Assembly: GCA_023055355.1 (NCBI GenBank)
Contig: JALJCS010000004.1
Location: 21,953,744 to 22,017,743 of the forward strand
Direction: 5' to 3'
Origin: Agelaius tricolor
Taxonomy: Eukaryota > Chordata > Aves > Passeriformes > Icteridae
DNA: 64,000 nucleotides
How positions within the stretch are numbered: position 1 is the first letter of the stretch; each line of letters opens with the position of its first letter. The notes beneath the pieces were generated by a model. It saw nothing but the letters and a program-made list of their open reading frames with translations, searched no databases and was not told where the DNA came from. Shown here piece by piece: positions 20,316-31,566 of the stretch. Made by a program: the position numbers and the translations under genes.

Positions 20316-20995
20316 CATAGAATCATAGAATCATCATGGAAGAGACCTACAAGTTAATCCAGTCCAACCATCTGCCCAGCATTACCACAGCAACCCCTTA
20401 ACCCCTAAGGTTCCAGACTTCTCTTGAACTCCTCCAGGGATGGTGACTCCATCACCTTCCTGGGCAACCTATTCCAGTTCTTGATCCTAAAAGTGAAAAA
20501 AAAATCTGAATCTCCCTCCATCTTCCTCTGGTCCTCTCTCTGCTGGCACAGTAGAGGAAACCAGCCCTCACCTCAGTACACCCTCCTTTCAGGGAGTTGT
20601 GGAGAGCTGTGAGGTTCCCCCTGAGCCTCCTCTCCTCCAGACTAAACAAACCCAGATCCCTCAGCCATTCCTCATAAGACACATTTTCTAGTCCTTTCAT
20701 GAGCCCTGTTGTCCTTCTCTGGACATACTAAAGCATCTCAAAGGCCCTTTTGAAGTGAGAGGTCCAGAACTGATCAGGGTTCAAGGTGTGGCCACGCCAG
20801 TGCTGAGTACAAGGGGATGATCACTTCCTTAGTCATGCTGGTCAAGATGCCATAGGGCTTCTTGGCCACCTGGGCACACTGTTGGCTCATACTGAGCCAC
20901 CTTCAACCAGCATCCCCTTTCTACCAAAGTGCTCCTGACCCATTCCTCCTTCAGCCTGTGGCACTGCATCAGATTGTGATCCAAGTGCACTACCC
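20316..20995 (-). mobile_element. CR1 LINE, 5'-truncated, minus orientation
   Basis: The left end carries two copies of the CR1 terminal octamer (TCATAGAA on the plus strand, so the 3' end of a minus-strand element). It is followed by the typical CR1 3' region on the complement: GGTGACTCCATCACCTTCCT, CTCCTCTCCTCCAGACTAAA, CCCTCAGCCATTCCTCATAA and CTTCTTGGCCACCTGGGCAC. About 680 bases of the 3' UTR and the distal pol/RT region remain. Indels and substitutions have destroyed the frame. The right end is approximate. Confidence 0.93.
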
Positions 20996-21837
20996 CTTAT
21001 TGAAGCTCACAAAGGGATGAAAATAGTTTTCAAATTTTTTTGTATATACTAATTAACAACAGAAATACATTGTGGCTTTTCATGGAAAGGGGAACAGATG
21101 TATTGGACTTGCTCAATATTCTTCCCTTTACTTCTTCCTGTTTCACTTCTCTGAATCAGTTTCATTAAATGTGATATTGTAGTATCTTCCATCCCACTTC
21201 TAAATAGACAATATGGGCTAGAGAAAAGGAAGCACAGAATTGTCTTCTTATCAGCTTACAAAGTGGAACTGGATTTTACACATGCCTAGAAATACACAGC
21301 TAATACAAAACTAGATTAGTGTAGCATCCCTGCATTTGGTGGTAATCACATTATGCTTCTTTCCTGCCAAAAAGAATTTGGACCCTGTGGATCTAAATTG
21401 ATTATTAACCTTCCCTTATTTCCAATTAACTCTGCTGTGTGGTACACAAAGTTACTGAAAGATTGACTCTGAAAACCAAATGCATGTTACTCACCTTTAA
21501 AATGTAACTAAGATTATTAATTCAAAGTATATTGTTTCTCCATGTCATGTATGAGCTTGTTTTCTTCATTCTTTTCACATTCTTATATTTTTATTCTCCG
21601 TGCTTTTGGTGAGGTCTTCTTCTACTGCCTACATTCTACCCCTGCTGAAGAGTGTTCACAAAGGTTTCTGCTTTGCTTGTAGGTTTAAACATACAAAGTA
21701 ATGTCACCCCATTTGTCATGGGATTATTTCAACTATGCATCGTGTTGTTCATATTTCTGAGATAAGCCTTAATAAGGAGTAAAAAAATCAGACCACTTTC
21801 TTAAAAATTGGGAGAGTAAATAGGCCCCTGGCTGAAT

Positions 21838-22372
21838 GTCAAATCACTGAGTCACTGAAGTAGAGGAAACATCCAGAGATTGTCTCATGAACTGCTCCCA
21901 CTCAAACACAAGACAACTAGAGCAGATTTCTCAAGGCCAATCTTCAGCTGGTACTGAACGTCTCCAAGGTCAGAGACTCGACACCAGTGTCCTTTGTGGC
22001 CATTTCCTGGACTCAGTCCAGTATGACCATGTTTCTCTTATACTGGGAGCCCAGAGCTAGACCCAGTTTTCCAGGTGTTTCTCAGCAGTTCTGAGGAGAG
22101 AGAAATGATCACCTCACTCAATCTGCTGGTAACACTTCTCCTGATGCAGCCCAGGTGGTTGTTGGCTATCTCTGCAGTAAAGGCATAGTGATAACTCACA
22201 TTCAATTGCCCACAGGACCTCTAAGTCTTTTTCTATCAAGTATCTCCTCAGCTGTGTGTCCCAGATTGTTCTGATGCACATCGTTATTTCTCCCCAGGAA
22301 AATGACTTTTCTTTTCCCTTTGCTGAGCTCAATGAAACTCCTATTTACCCGTTTCTCCAGTTGTCTGACAAC
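21838..22372 (-). mobile_element. CR1 LINE, older diverged copy, minus orientation
   Basis: The left end has decayed CR1-type terminal repeats (AATCACTGAGTCACTGAA). Inside are CR1 landmarks such as GGGAGCCCAGAGCTAGACCC, a TTTCCAGGTGTTTCTCAGCA stretch, GATCACCTCACTCAATCTGC and GATGCAGCCCAGGTGGTTGT, in the order expected for a minus-strand element. It differs from the 20316-20995 copy in subfamily and age. Frames at 22114-22555 on the minus strand are remnants of the element or chance. Confidence 0.85.
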
Positions 22373-23277
22373 ACACCACCAACTGGAGTAGTAATCAGAT
22401 AGGTTTGGATTGTTTTGGTAGCACTGAGATACATATTTTAAATTATGTGTGCTATGTGAAATGCAAGGTAATATTGTCCCTGCAAAGTTTGTTGATATTT
22501 CCCATAGGATAACTGCTTTTACTGAGCCATCGATGAATTTTTTTTCCTTAACCAAGCAGCTATTACTCAGCTAGATGTATATATTAGCATATACCAAGAG
22601 TGAAAGAAATGCCCTTATTGTTCAAGAAATACGTGCCACCCTGTTGGATCTAATCCATATACTACTTATGACAGATGTTACTTAGCAAAGTTTTCTGTGA
22701 TGAAAAAGGCTTTCTGCTCTCCTTCTTCAGCGAGGTTCTGACCACCTAGATGCGCACGTGTATGTAGGGGAATTGTAGATTTGTGATCAGGGACATCTGC
22801 CTTCAGATCTTTGCCACAAATTTCTGTTATGACTAGGATTGCTCAGTGAACCCAAGTTGCTTCAGTTCAGTTAAATTATTGAAGGGAAAAAAAAATCAAA
22901 TATTTTCCATTGGCATTGAACACTTCTTTCATTGTTCTCAAGAATTAGTCAAAATCTAATGAAGTAAAAACATCAGCAAACTTTTATCCAAAGACCACAG
23001 GGTAACAGAAACAAAGCAGAAGAAAACTGCATGCACTGGATGACCTGAATAGTTAATAAGTTAGGTAGTTTCTAAAAAAAGAAGAAACTCAAGGCTGTGA
23101 CTAAAGAAGCAAACAAAACTGTAGGTCACCTACTGTAGGGTAGCTCTGTCATGGCTTATGTCACGTTCTCACAGTGAATTCCTGAGCAAATACACCTTGC
23201 ACAAACAAACGTCAGGAGTTGCATTTCAGCAGTGCTGAACAAATGTTCCAGCAACGAAGCGTGCTGTTCCTTTGGAG

Positions 23278-23400
23278 AGGCCGCAGCAGCAGCAGCAGCC
23301 GGATACAGCGGATACAGCGTCCCTGCAGGCAGGGGCAAGGCCTGGCCCGCCCTGCCGTGTCCCACCAGCAGCTTGTGACACAGGAAGGCAGGAGGCCTCT
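23278..23400. other. GC-rich patch with (CAG)5 and 9-base doublet
   Basis: An isolated GC-rich block with five CAG units (about 23284-23298), then GGATACAGC repeated twice, then CCTGCAGGCAGGGGCAAGGC. It sits in a uniformly AT-rich region. The plus frame 23219-23527 and minus frame 23156-23365 cross it, but neither resembles a known protein. Confidence 0.6.
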
Positions 23401-24278
23401 GTGCAGGATTTTGTCTGGTTACAGGCTATCAGCTATAGGTAACACACGTAGGGGTAAATGGCACCCATCAGGCAGGCATGGGATAACGCAAGTCAGAGGG
23501 ATTTTTCACTTGGTCCTTGTGCTTTAGTTCACTTTGGTTGTTGTGCATGTCATGAAACAAAACTTCAAAACTCAGCAAGGTTTTTTCAGCTGTACATGCT
23601 CAGCTGTGTAAGAAAAGCTGTTTGCTTGGTGAGGGTAGTTGTGCAGTACTTCCAAAGACAGAATATGTACTCAATTTCCAAGACTGATTAAGGTATACTG
23701 TTATGATTGACAGCTGATACCTCTGTATCTACATTCAATATGCTATCAGTACTCTGCTACTTGTGATGCATAAAGTTAGAAAATATGAAGGTAATGTGGA
23801 TTTTCTTTAGCTGGATAGGAAGCCTCTGGCAAGTGAAACTATTTTTTTTCTGAGCTGAAGAAATTTCAAGAGATAGCCTGCTTTTATTTCACTCTAACAT
23901 TTCATACTGACACAAAATCATGTTCAGCCCAATTTGTCAACACAACTATGTACTTTATGTGTATATTTTAAAAACTTTCATAAATTCCTGTATTCCTATG
24001 TTCGATAACTGTAGCTACTTTCTACTTTATTCACACCAGTATCTTAATTGGCATAATTAAGAGTAGGGAAATAAAATGGTGAAGCCTTTACAAAGACACC
24101 TATACAAAATCTGCATGCTAGCACCAAGGTGGCATTGAGGGAAAAATTTCTAAAAGAATTCCAGTTGCTGGAACAGAAAGAATGGCAGGATGGCAGAGCT
24201 AGTATTCTGAGTGTACAAAGGTGTGAAGATCCTTTGCTTCCCCTGTAATCAGCTATTGTTATTAGCCACTAGTGTTAT

Positions 24279-24314
24279 TAGCATATATTTTATATTTAGC
24301 ATATATTTTATATT
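24279..24314 (+). repeat. 18-base perfect tandem duplication
   Basis: Two identical copies of TAGCATATATTTTATATT back to back, probably slippage. Confidence 0.9.
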
Positions 24315-27283
24315 TAAACTAGGTTACTTTAGGAAAAACTACATATCTATATTCCCTTTTCATGGGTATTTTATAGGCAAACATCAGGCTGAACTAGAAA
24401 TAGTTTCATCATTTAGCTGCACTGTAGTTGTAAGTGCAGACAGCTGTTTTGGGTTCATTGGCAGTCTCCCAATTGGTTCTAAAATACTCCATCATGCAAC
24501 AAAAGTGGAGTGGGAGGCATCTCTCTACACAGTTCCTATTCTTCAGTGTTTATGTTGCTGAAAATCCAGTCTTTTTCTACTTCTAATGTTTAGCCCATAC
24601 TCTTAATTTCTGTTCCCAACCAGTTGTTTAGATATAATTACTTCTAGTCCGTAGCAATGGCAAATGTAATTTTAGGGAGTGATTTGCTAGCAAGGATTTG
24701 GAGACTGAGAATAGGGCCTTCTCATGTAATCAGCAGTTCTCTTTAGGAAATGGTATTACATGGGTGAATAGACTGTATTTGACTGTTTAAAATAGCTGGC
24801 TTGTTTAGCTCAGCTAAACAAGTATCCAGTATCCTGCATATTGTATATAACAAGCATGTTGTATTCTGTATCGTGTTGAGGAAACAGGTGAAAATGGGTC
24901 CTAGAGAAAATTACAGATATTTTCTTAAGTTTTACATGACTACAAAGCATGGTTGGATGTACAAAAACACCTGTTTATAGATGCCATAGAGGCAATGATT
25001 TTAAAAGAAATAAATCTTTGAGTTACAAACTCAAGAAAGCAAAGAGGTGTTAACCCCTTTTTGCAGCAAAGCCTCCTCACCCTCCACTCTGTCACAAATT
25101 ACAGCTACTAAGCAGTCCCAGTTAGAGTGCCCTTTTCACAACTAAAATATGATTTATTTTTCGTGTCCTAGATTTGGATTCTTCTTCTTCTTGTGCACTG
25201 AGCTTAGTAAAGTGCAATCATTTAATCCTTTATTTATCTAGAAGTTTTGCTTTCCCTTTTTTTCTTGCTGTCTAGTGCTCTTGATATTAAGCAGCTCATT
25301 CAAAGTCTGTTTCAGGTATTTATATAGAGTACTTCCTGGTGTGGGATCATCAGCCAAATAACAATATTTAAAACAGAGAAAGGGAGGTAACTGAGGCGGC
25401 ATTTATTAGTGCCTTGCCCTGCCCTCTACTTGGAGCAGGAAGTCTGTCTTGGAGCAGACTTATGGGGTTGCTATGGACACTAGTATACAATGTGCTGCAA
25501 ACAGAAAAGGACTGAACTTTCCAGAGGGCCCTTCTGACGAGTAAGTTTCAGCAGTTTGGAAAATATTGAACCACTAAGGTTAATTTTTCAGCAGTAACAG
25601 TCAAACTAACATTTGTAATAGCAAATCATTAGCATTTGAGTATGTATTACAAATGTTTTAGTTGTTTTATTTAAATACATGCCTGAATTAACTCAAGTTT
25701 CTGCTCAGGTTTTGCCTTGGTTATTTTGTTCAAAGTCACTTAGCTGGAGTCAAGGCTAAAGCACTTTCACAAAAGAGCAGCTCAAAGTAAAGAGTTCCAG
25801 CTGGAAAGAAATACAGTAAGATCTTGGGTATTAAGATCCTTTCAAGACCCAGACTAAGAAAAGTTATCAAGTCCAGAAGGGCTCTGCCTAGATGGAAACC
25901 ATTGTCAGATCATGACCATGTTGAGGAGGTAATTCAAAATGTAAATGTGGAATGTGAAATCTGCTCTCAAGTATGACCCGAGAAGTGTACTTTAGATGAG
26001 TTTTCTTGAAAGGTTTTATTATGCTTCCTATGTTAGCCCAGATACGCAAATGTTGTTAAACAGGCTCAAACAGTGCAGAACTAATTAGCTGACATCAATG
26101 ACATTAGTTATTTGGAAGTGGATGAAGTAAACATGATCCACATGAACAAGATGATCATTTTCTGTGAAATAAACAGAGCATGACCATGGCTGAACTGTTC
26201 TCTATGTAAGCCTGACATCCTACATGAAATTGCTAATGCACCTTCAATTTTGAGCAAGCACCAGGTAGTCCAAACTTTATCAGAACATTTAGAAACAAAC
26301 ACAAAAATGCATCAAACCCCAGAAACCACTTTTTTTTTTTTTTCTTTTTAATGCAGATTAAAATTAGGGGTAACACTTCTAAAAAAGTGGTAGTATAAAA
26401 CCAGAAAAGTGATTGTGGTTTTATGCCACTTGTGTTAAAGGAAACAGAGCTTTGTGAACACACTATGTCAAGAAACAAAATTTCACCTGTGAAATTCATG
26501 TCTTTCTATAGATTCACCTTCTAAGAGAAATAAACTTACAGGAATCTGCTATAGGACCTAATTGTCTTGCAGAGTAACAAGTATTCAGCAAAGCACATTT
26601 TTAAAATTTTTGAATTATTTTTTGCAATATCTTCAAATGAGCTAAAAATATGTGTTTTGAAAAGCAAGAAAAAGGTTTTTCTAAAAGTTTTACACATACT
26701 TACAGAATGGATAGAATTACAGAAGTTTTCACTGCTGAATATACTCAAATGATACCTTCTGTTTGGGGTACACTGTCTAGTACTGCTTTGATCAGTAGCT
26801 CAGAAGCTAGAATTGGTATTCAGCATGGCTCTGCTCTTTACTAATTAGCTTGATTGGCAGAGCTAATTAGCCTGGATATAGCATTGTGCTGATGCAATTA
26901 GACAGCTTTTTGATACATAAGCTAATATTGTTGCATGGCAATGGGGTGATCCAGTTCATTAATAACTAGATCAGCTCTTGCCCTAGTATGGCATTGCATT
27001 TCCTGCTGTAGATGTGTTCACAAGGACTTTGCACAAGGGACAATATCTGAAAATTTGCCATAAGGATTAACATCCTGGTGGACATTTAAGGTTAGCCAGG
27101 TTGCTTTTGCTGCCACTGATCCTCAATCCTGTCTTAGGAAGACTTCCACTAAACAGGTGGATTTGTAAAAGACTTTGAGCTAAACTCATTGAGACTAGAC
27201 TTTAAATGAAGAGAGGAGAGAGTTTTTAGAAAGTGATTTGATTATTGGTGTAGCCTATCAATAATTTTGGACTTCTTTGTTTC

Positions 27284-27950
27284 ACAGAATCACAGATTGG
27301 CTGACATGGGAGGGAGCTCTAAGTATTGGCTAGTCCAACACTCCATCTCAAAGACAACCAGCTGGCCCAGGTTGCTTAGTGCTGTCTCCAGCTGGGTGTT
27401 GAATATCTCCCAGAATGGAGACTCACCAGGGAGAATCCACACCCTACAGGGGGACCAAGTTCTAGTGTTCAATAGTCCTTAGTGTCAAACAAGGACTATC
27501 GAACACTAGATGATCATTTTTAATCTACTTAAATGTAAATTCTTGCTTTCACTTTGTGCTCATTGCCTCTTATCCTGCCATCAGATGAGAGAAGTTTGAA
27601 TGTCTTCATTATAACTTATGATCAGGTAATTATGCACACTAAACCTTCTGTTCTCCCTGCTCTCTCAGCCTTTCCTTCTGTGACAAATGCCTAAGTTCTC
27701 TAATGATGGAATATCAGTCTCCTTCACAGCTGTTGCTAGCATTGGTCCCGTGTCTGTCCTGTGCTGGGAAGCTCAGACATTGACCCAGCTTTCCAGGTGT
27801 GTCTTACCAGTACTGAGGAGAGGGGAAGGATCACCTCACTCAGTCTGTTGGTGATACATTCCTAATGCAGCCCAGGCAATTGTTGACCTTCTTTTGGGAA
27901 AATGCTGGCTTTGACTTGTCCAGAGGACTCACAGGTCTTCCTTTCAGGCA
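27284..27950 (-). mobile_element. CR1 LINE, 5'-truncated, minus orientation
   Basis: Starts with CACAGAATCACAGATTGGCT, the CR1 3' end on the complement, and continues with GAATGGAGACTCACCAGGGA, CATTGACCCAGCTTTCCAGG, GATCACCTCACTCAGTCTGT and AATGCAGCCCAGGCAATTGT. A strong hairpin at 27461-27510 interrupts the CR1 body. The right border is approximate. Confidence 0.88.
27461..27510. repeat. Near-perfect inverted repeat (20-base arms)
   Basis: TCTAGTGTTCAATAGTCCTT (27461-27480) and AAGGACTATCGAACACTAGA (27491-27510) pair with a single mismatch around a 10-base spacer. It lies inside the CR1 fragment and is not a feature of CR1 that I know. Confidence 0.95.
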
Positions 27951-28160
27951 CTAGTAATAGGTTTAAACCACTGTCTGGAAGTGGGTTTATATCATTGGCA
28001 TTATTTCCTTTGTTGCTAATTTATAAGAAACGTTTATCTTGCTGTCCTTACATCTGACTACATTTTATTTCAGAAATCTTTAGGTTCTCTAATCTCTTTC
28101 CTACACTTTATAATTTCATTTGTATTACCATATATTTTCTTCTTTTTAACATTAATTAAA

Positions 28161-28183
28161 TTTTTTTTGTTTTTTTTTTTTTT
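28161..28183 (+). repeat. Poly(T) tract
   Basis: Eight T, one G, then fourteen T. Confidence 0.95.
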
Positions 28184-28740
28184 CTTATTGTTGTTTCTAA
28201 ATGCAGTTCTCTGTTATTTAGGCAAAGATTACCAGAATTTAGTTCTGCCAAACACAGCATTTGTCATAACTTCTAATTTTAACTAAAGAGCTCACAGCCC
28301 AGTTTTCTCTGAACATTCTTCTTCCCAGTAGTTTTTCTTACAGCTTTTTGAAAAGGGAAATTTAGCCCTTTTGAACAGCAAATTACTTGTGGGAACTGAA
28401 TTCTGTATTTCCATAACAAATACATGTGTGTTACAAAATCGGAACTTTAAGCAACCACTAGTTTGCAATCTACCAATTCATTAATTTTTATTCTGCTGAG
28501 ATTAAAATAGATCTATTTACTCTTTTGAGTAAAACTTTTGCTTTTTCAATTAACTTCTATATTATTAATAAATATTATGATTTACTGCTTATTGTGTAAA
28601 AGTGTTGTATAACAAATAATTTGAAGTCTACTCAAAGTCATCAGGTTTAATTTTTATCTCTTACAAACAAAGATATTAAAGAAGGTATTTTTTGTCTGGT
28701 CTTATCTGGAGATATCAAGCTATCAAGCTTCAATTTTTGT

Positions 28741-28784
28741 GTTTTGTTTTGTTTTGTTTTTCTTTTGTTTGTTTGTTTGTTTTT
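28741..28784 (+). repeat. (GTTTT)n / (GTTT)n simple repeat
   Basis: Three to four GTTTT units passing into several GTTT units. Confidence 0.95.
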
Positions 28785-30307
28785 GTGTGGCAGTGGTGGT
28801 TATTTTGTTTAATTTTGGGTTTTTTTGTATAAAGTATATTGTTGCATTCTGTAAATAAGGTAGTGAAGAAATCTGCACATTTAGTCATTTAATACTGAAT
28901 TTGAATAGGAGAAGCATTGCTTGCTAATATTAGTATCTTATATTTCTATTTTTGGCACATCAGAAATCATTTTCTTTTAAGTGGAGTGAAATAAAGTTCA
29001 GGTAATTAAAACAATTTTCATTTGCAGTCTGACTGCAAAAAATCTGAACTGTCATTCTGGAGAAATCAGTGGCACAGGTCTTGCAGTTGTAGCCCAAAAC
29101 CTAGATCAGAGATATTGATCTTCATGAATTCTTGGGTATTTCTTAACCTAAGTCATCCAAGGACCTGCTGGTTAATTAAAGGTCTGTTTTACTGAAACAG
29201 TTAAATTTCCCTGTATTTGTAACATAAATTAGGTTTTCAGGTTAAAATGGAGACTAAATCTAAACTCTGCAGCACTTCTGTTAAGGTACATAATTTTTGT
29301 CTTGATTTTACAGCTGGTGCAAAGAACAATTAACTTCATTAGGGTAACTAGTGGCCAATTTTTGTCTTACTTGCACCTTTTTTTGCAGCAAACAGTGTTC
29401 CTGATGCACAATATTATAACTATGAGGAGATTCAGTTTAAAAAAAAAAAAAGATAATGTAGCAAGTTTAAGGCTAGTAAAACCTATCTTGTCTTTAGCAG
29501 AACATTCAAGAAGCCCAGAGTTAGGGAGTGGGATTGACAAACCTCCACATTAATGCAAGAGAAAGGGCGATGCAGAACCTGTAATAAATCTGGGATGTGT
29601 GGTTTCAAAAACCCATTATCACTCCAGCAAATGCAACCATAAGCACAATTAACTTTGGTTGCCTTTAACAAGATGCAGATGTCTAGCAGCATGATCTGTC
29701 AGTATGCTTAATTAATTATCCATCCTAAAAATGATGAATCAAGAACTCTTTGATTTTGATAATTTACAGATGATTTAGAAAAATGTTTTTATACAGAACA
29801 CATTTCCTTTCAGAGCATTCCCTTGCCTGTCTCTTACTAGTCCTTATAAATTAAAGGGGTTTGTGTGGAAAATTAAAATCTTTCATAACAAAAACCACGA
29901 GGGGGAGCCCATGTCACCACGTTGTTTATTGGCGTTTTTTTCTTTTTTTCTTTTTTAATATACTGAGTAAGTGATCCTCTGTGGTTTAAAGAGTTAAGCA
30001 TGATGTTTTTTCTTTAGTATTCACATGTCTTCAGCCTTCTTTTCAACCAGACCCAGTGAAAAGTCATTTGATACAGTTCTGAATGTTACCTTTATATAGG
30101 GGAAGTATGAAACAGCTAAGAACCTTATTTTGTATAAAACCAGAAAAAGAAAGAAGGTCCTGAAGCTCATTTGACTCAGCTGGTCTCCAATGAGTTCAGA
30201 AATTTTTAAATCAAATTTCATTTGGGTTTAGTTTTCCTTCTGTGTTGCCACACTGAAGAGGAAAACGTTCACAGGCAGCATTTGTCATAGATGGACTTTT
30301 GCATGCA

Positions 30308-30475
30308 TACAGTCATAGAATGGCTTGAGCTGGAAGGGACCCTAAAGATCATCTTGTTCCAAACCACCTGGCATAGGCATGAATGTCACTCACTACATCA
30401 GGTTGCTCAAAGCCCAATCCAGCCTGGCCTTTCAGGTATGTGGGACATCCACAACTTCTTTGGTGAACGGAACAT
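30308..30475 (-). mobile_element. CR1 LINE 3'-end fragment, minus orientation
   Basis: CATAGAATGGCTTGAGCTGG, GAAGGGACCCTAAAGATCAT, GCTCAAAGCCCAATCCAGCC and GTGGGACATCCACAACTTCT are the familiar CR1 3' sequence on the complement. About 170 bases remain. Confidence 0.92.
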
Positions 30476-31423
30476 GTTGAGAAGCAGAAGAAATCCATTG
30501 TCAAGGCCTCAGCTACAAAGAAAGTGTAGATATAATTCCCACTGAATTGCCTCAGAACTATAAGATGACACAGAGAATTCAGTGTTTGAAACATATTAGG
30601 AACTCTTACATACAATTTGAGTGTATTTATTAACAAGATAGCCACATATTTCCAGAGATGTAGCTAGACCATTTTATCCCTAGTTACAGGAAGTCATTCT
30701 ACAAAAGTGGCAATAAGAGGAAGACAAAAATATTGTGTTATTTGGACAAGGAAAAAGATTGGCAAACAATGTGGGAAAAATATTTACATCAAATTTTGCA
30801 TAAGGCAACAACAGTCATTTGGATAAAATAATTGATAATAGAGATGAATGGATAAGTGCTCAACATTTTGTAGGGGAGATACAGGTTAAGTAACATCTGC
30901 ATAACTTAGATATTTGCAATTTATTGGGCCTTCTGTGCTTCCTCCTGACTACTGCTCCTAAAGTGCAGGCAGATAAAACCTTAGCTGTAGGTATAAAGTT
31001 ATAATTGTGGAGAAAGGAGTCCCAGGAGACTAAAATTCCTTAACAAGTGCTTATTTTTGAAAGGAAGAGAAGCAAGTACATACTTTCATTCCTTGACAAA
31101 TTTTCAGAGAAATAATCAAATTTCACTATTAATAGTGAAGGGAAAGAAAAAAAAAGCAAAAAGTAAAAGCTACTCTCTTTCAATCAATCTTACCCTGCTC
31201 TGCAATATGCTAACAAACCTTGAAGAGAGAGTAAGATACCAAATAAGTTTTTGGCACTGTTCTCTATGTTGTTCTCACAAGCAATCAAGGGAAACATGCT
31301 ATGTGCAAATATTTACAAATAAATGAAAAAATGTTTTGAATCTATTTCAAGAGTAGATGGCAGTGATTTGTTTTAGTATAGAAAGAATGCTTTGAGTTCT
31401 TCACAGTCTTTGCTCTTGGCCCT

Positions 31424-31566
31424 CTATAATTTAGAGTTTTCAGAGGTGGTCCTTATGATGCTTCTGGCTTTGTAGTTGAAATCAAACTGAGCGCGTGTGG
31501 CAGGGCTTTGCCAGTCACGATTAGGTAACAAATCCAAGTATGTATCAGTAATGTCGTCTTGCTTCA
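31424..31566 (-). CDS. Possible terminal coding exon of an unidentified minus-strand gene
   Basis: On the minus strand a strong acceptor (pyrimidine tract TTTCCTCACTTCTTGCCTTT then TAG, AG at 31567-31568) is followed by two bases completing a codon, 46 sense codons and a TAG stop (31424-31426). The peptide is coding-like in composition: it starts KQDDITDTYLDLLPNRDWQS, continues through a QFDFNYKARSIIRTT segment and ends in SENSKL. A minus-strand AATAAA lies at 30920-30925, about 500 bases after the stop, so the layout is that of a last exon with a short 3' UTR. I do not recognise the protein. No start codon is present in the segment, so any gene must begin to the right (higher coordinates), between here and RASEF. 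The acceptor needs a partner donor that leaves one base of a codon. It could be an exon of a gene absent from the human FRMD3-RASEF interval, a relic exon, or chance. Confidence 0.4.

Larger units (their letters stand above)
22373..27283. other. Intergenic stretch between CR1 copies
   Basis: Mostly AT-rich sequence with no recognisable gene. It holds a GC-richer patch with a short CAG run (23278-23400), an 18-base perfect tandem duplication (24279-24314), a T run near 26331 and a 10-base perfect inverted repeat (26841-26850 with 26861-26870). The 116-codon frame at 24211-24561 has no splice context. Confidence 0.6.

Noticed and set aside
20424..20700. 62- and 82-codon frames near 20.5 kb
   Set aside because: Part of the CR1 at 20316-20995.
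24211..24561. 116-codon plus frame
   Set aside because: Its early part is produced by the 18-base AT tandem duplication (repeated IYFIFS). No similarity recognised.
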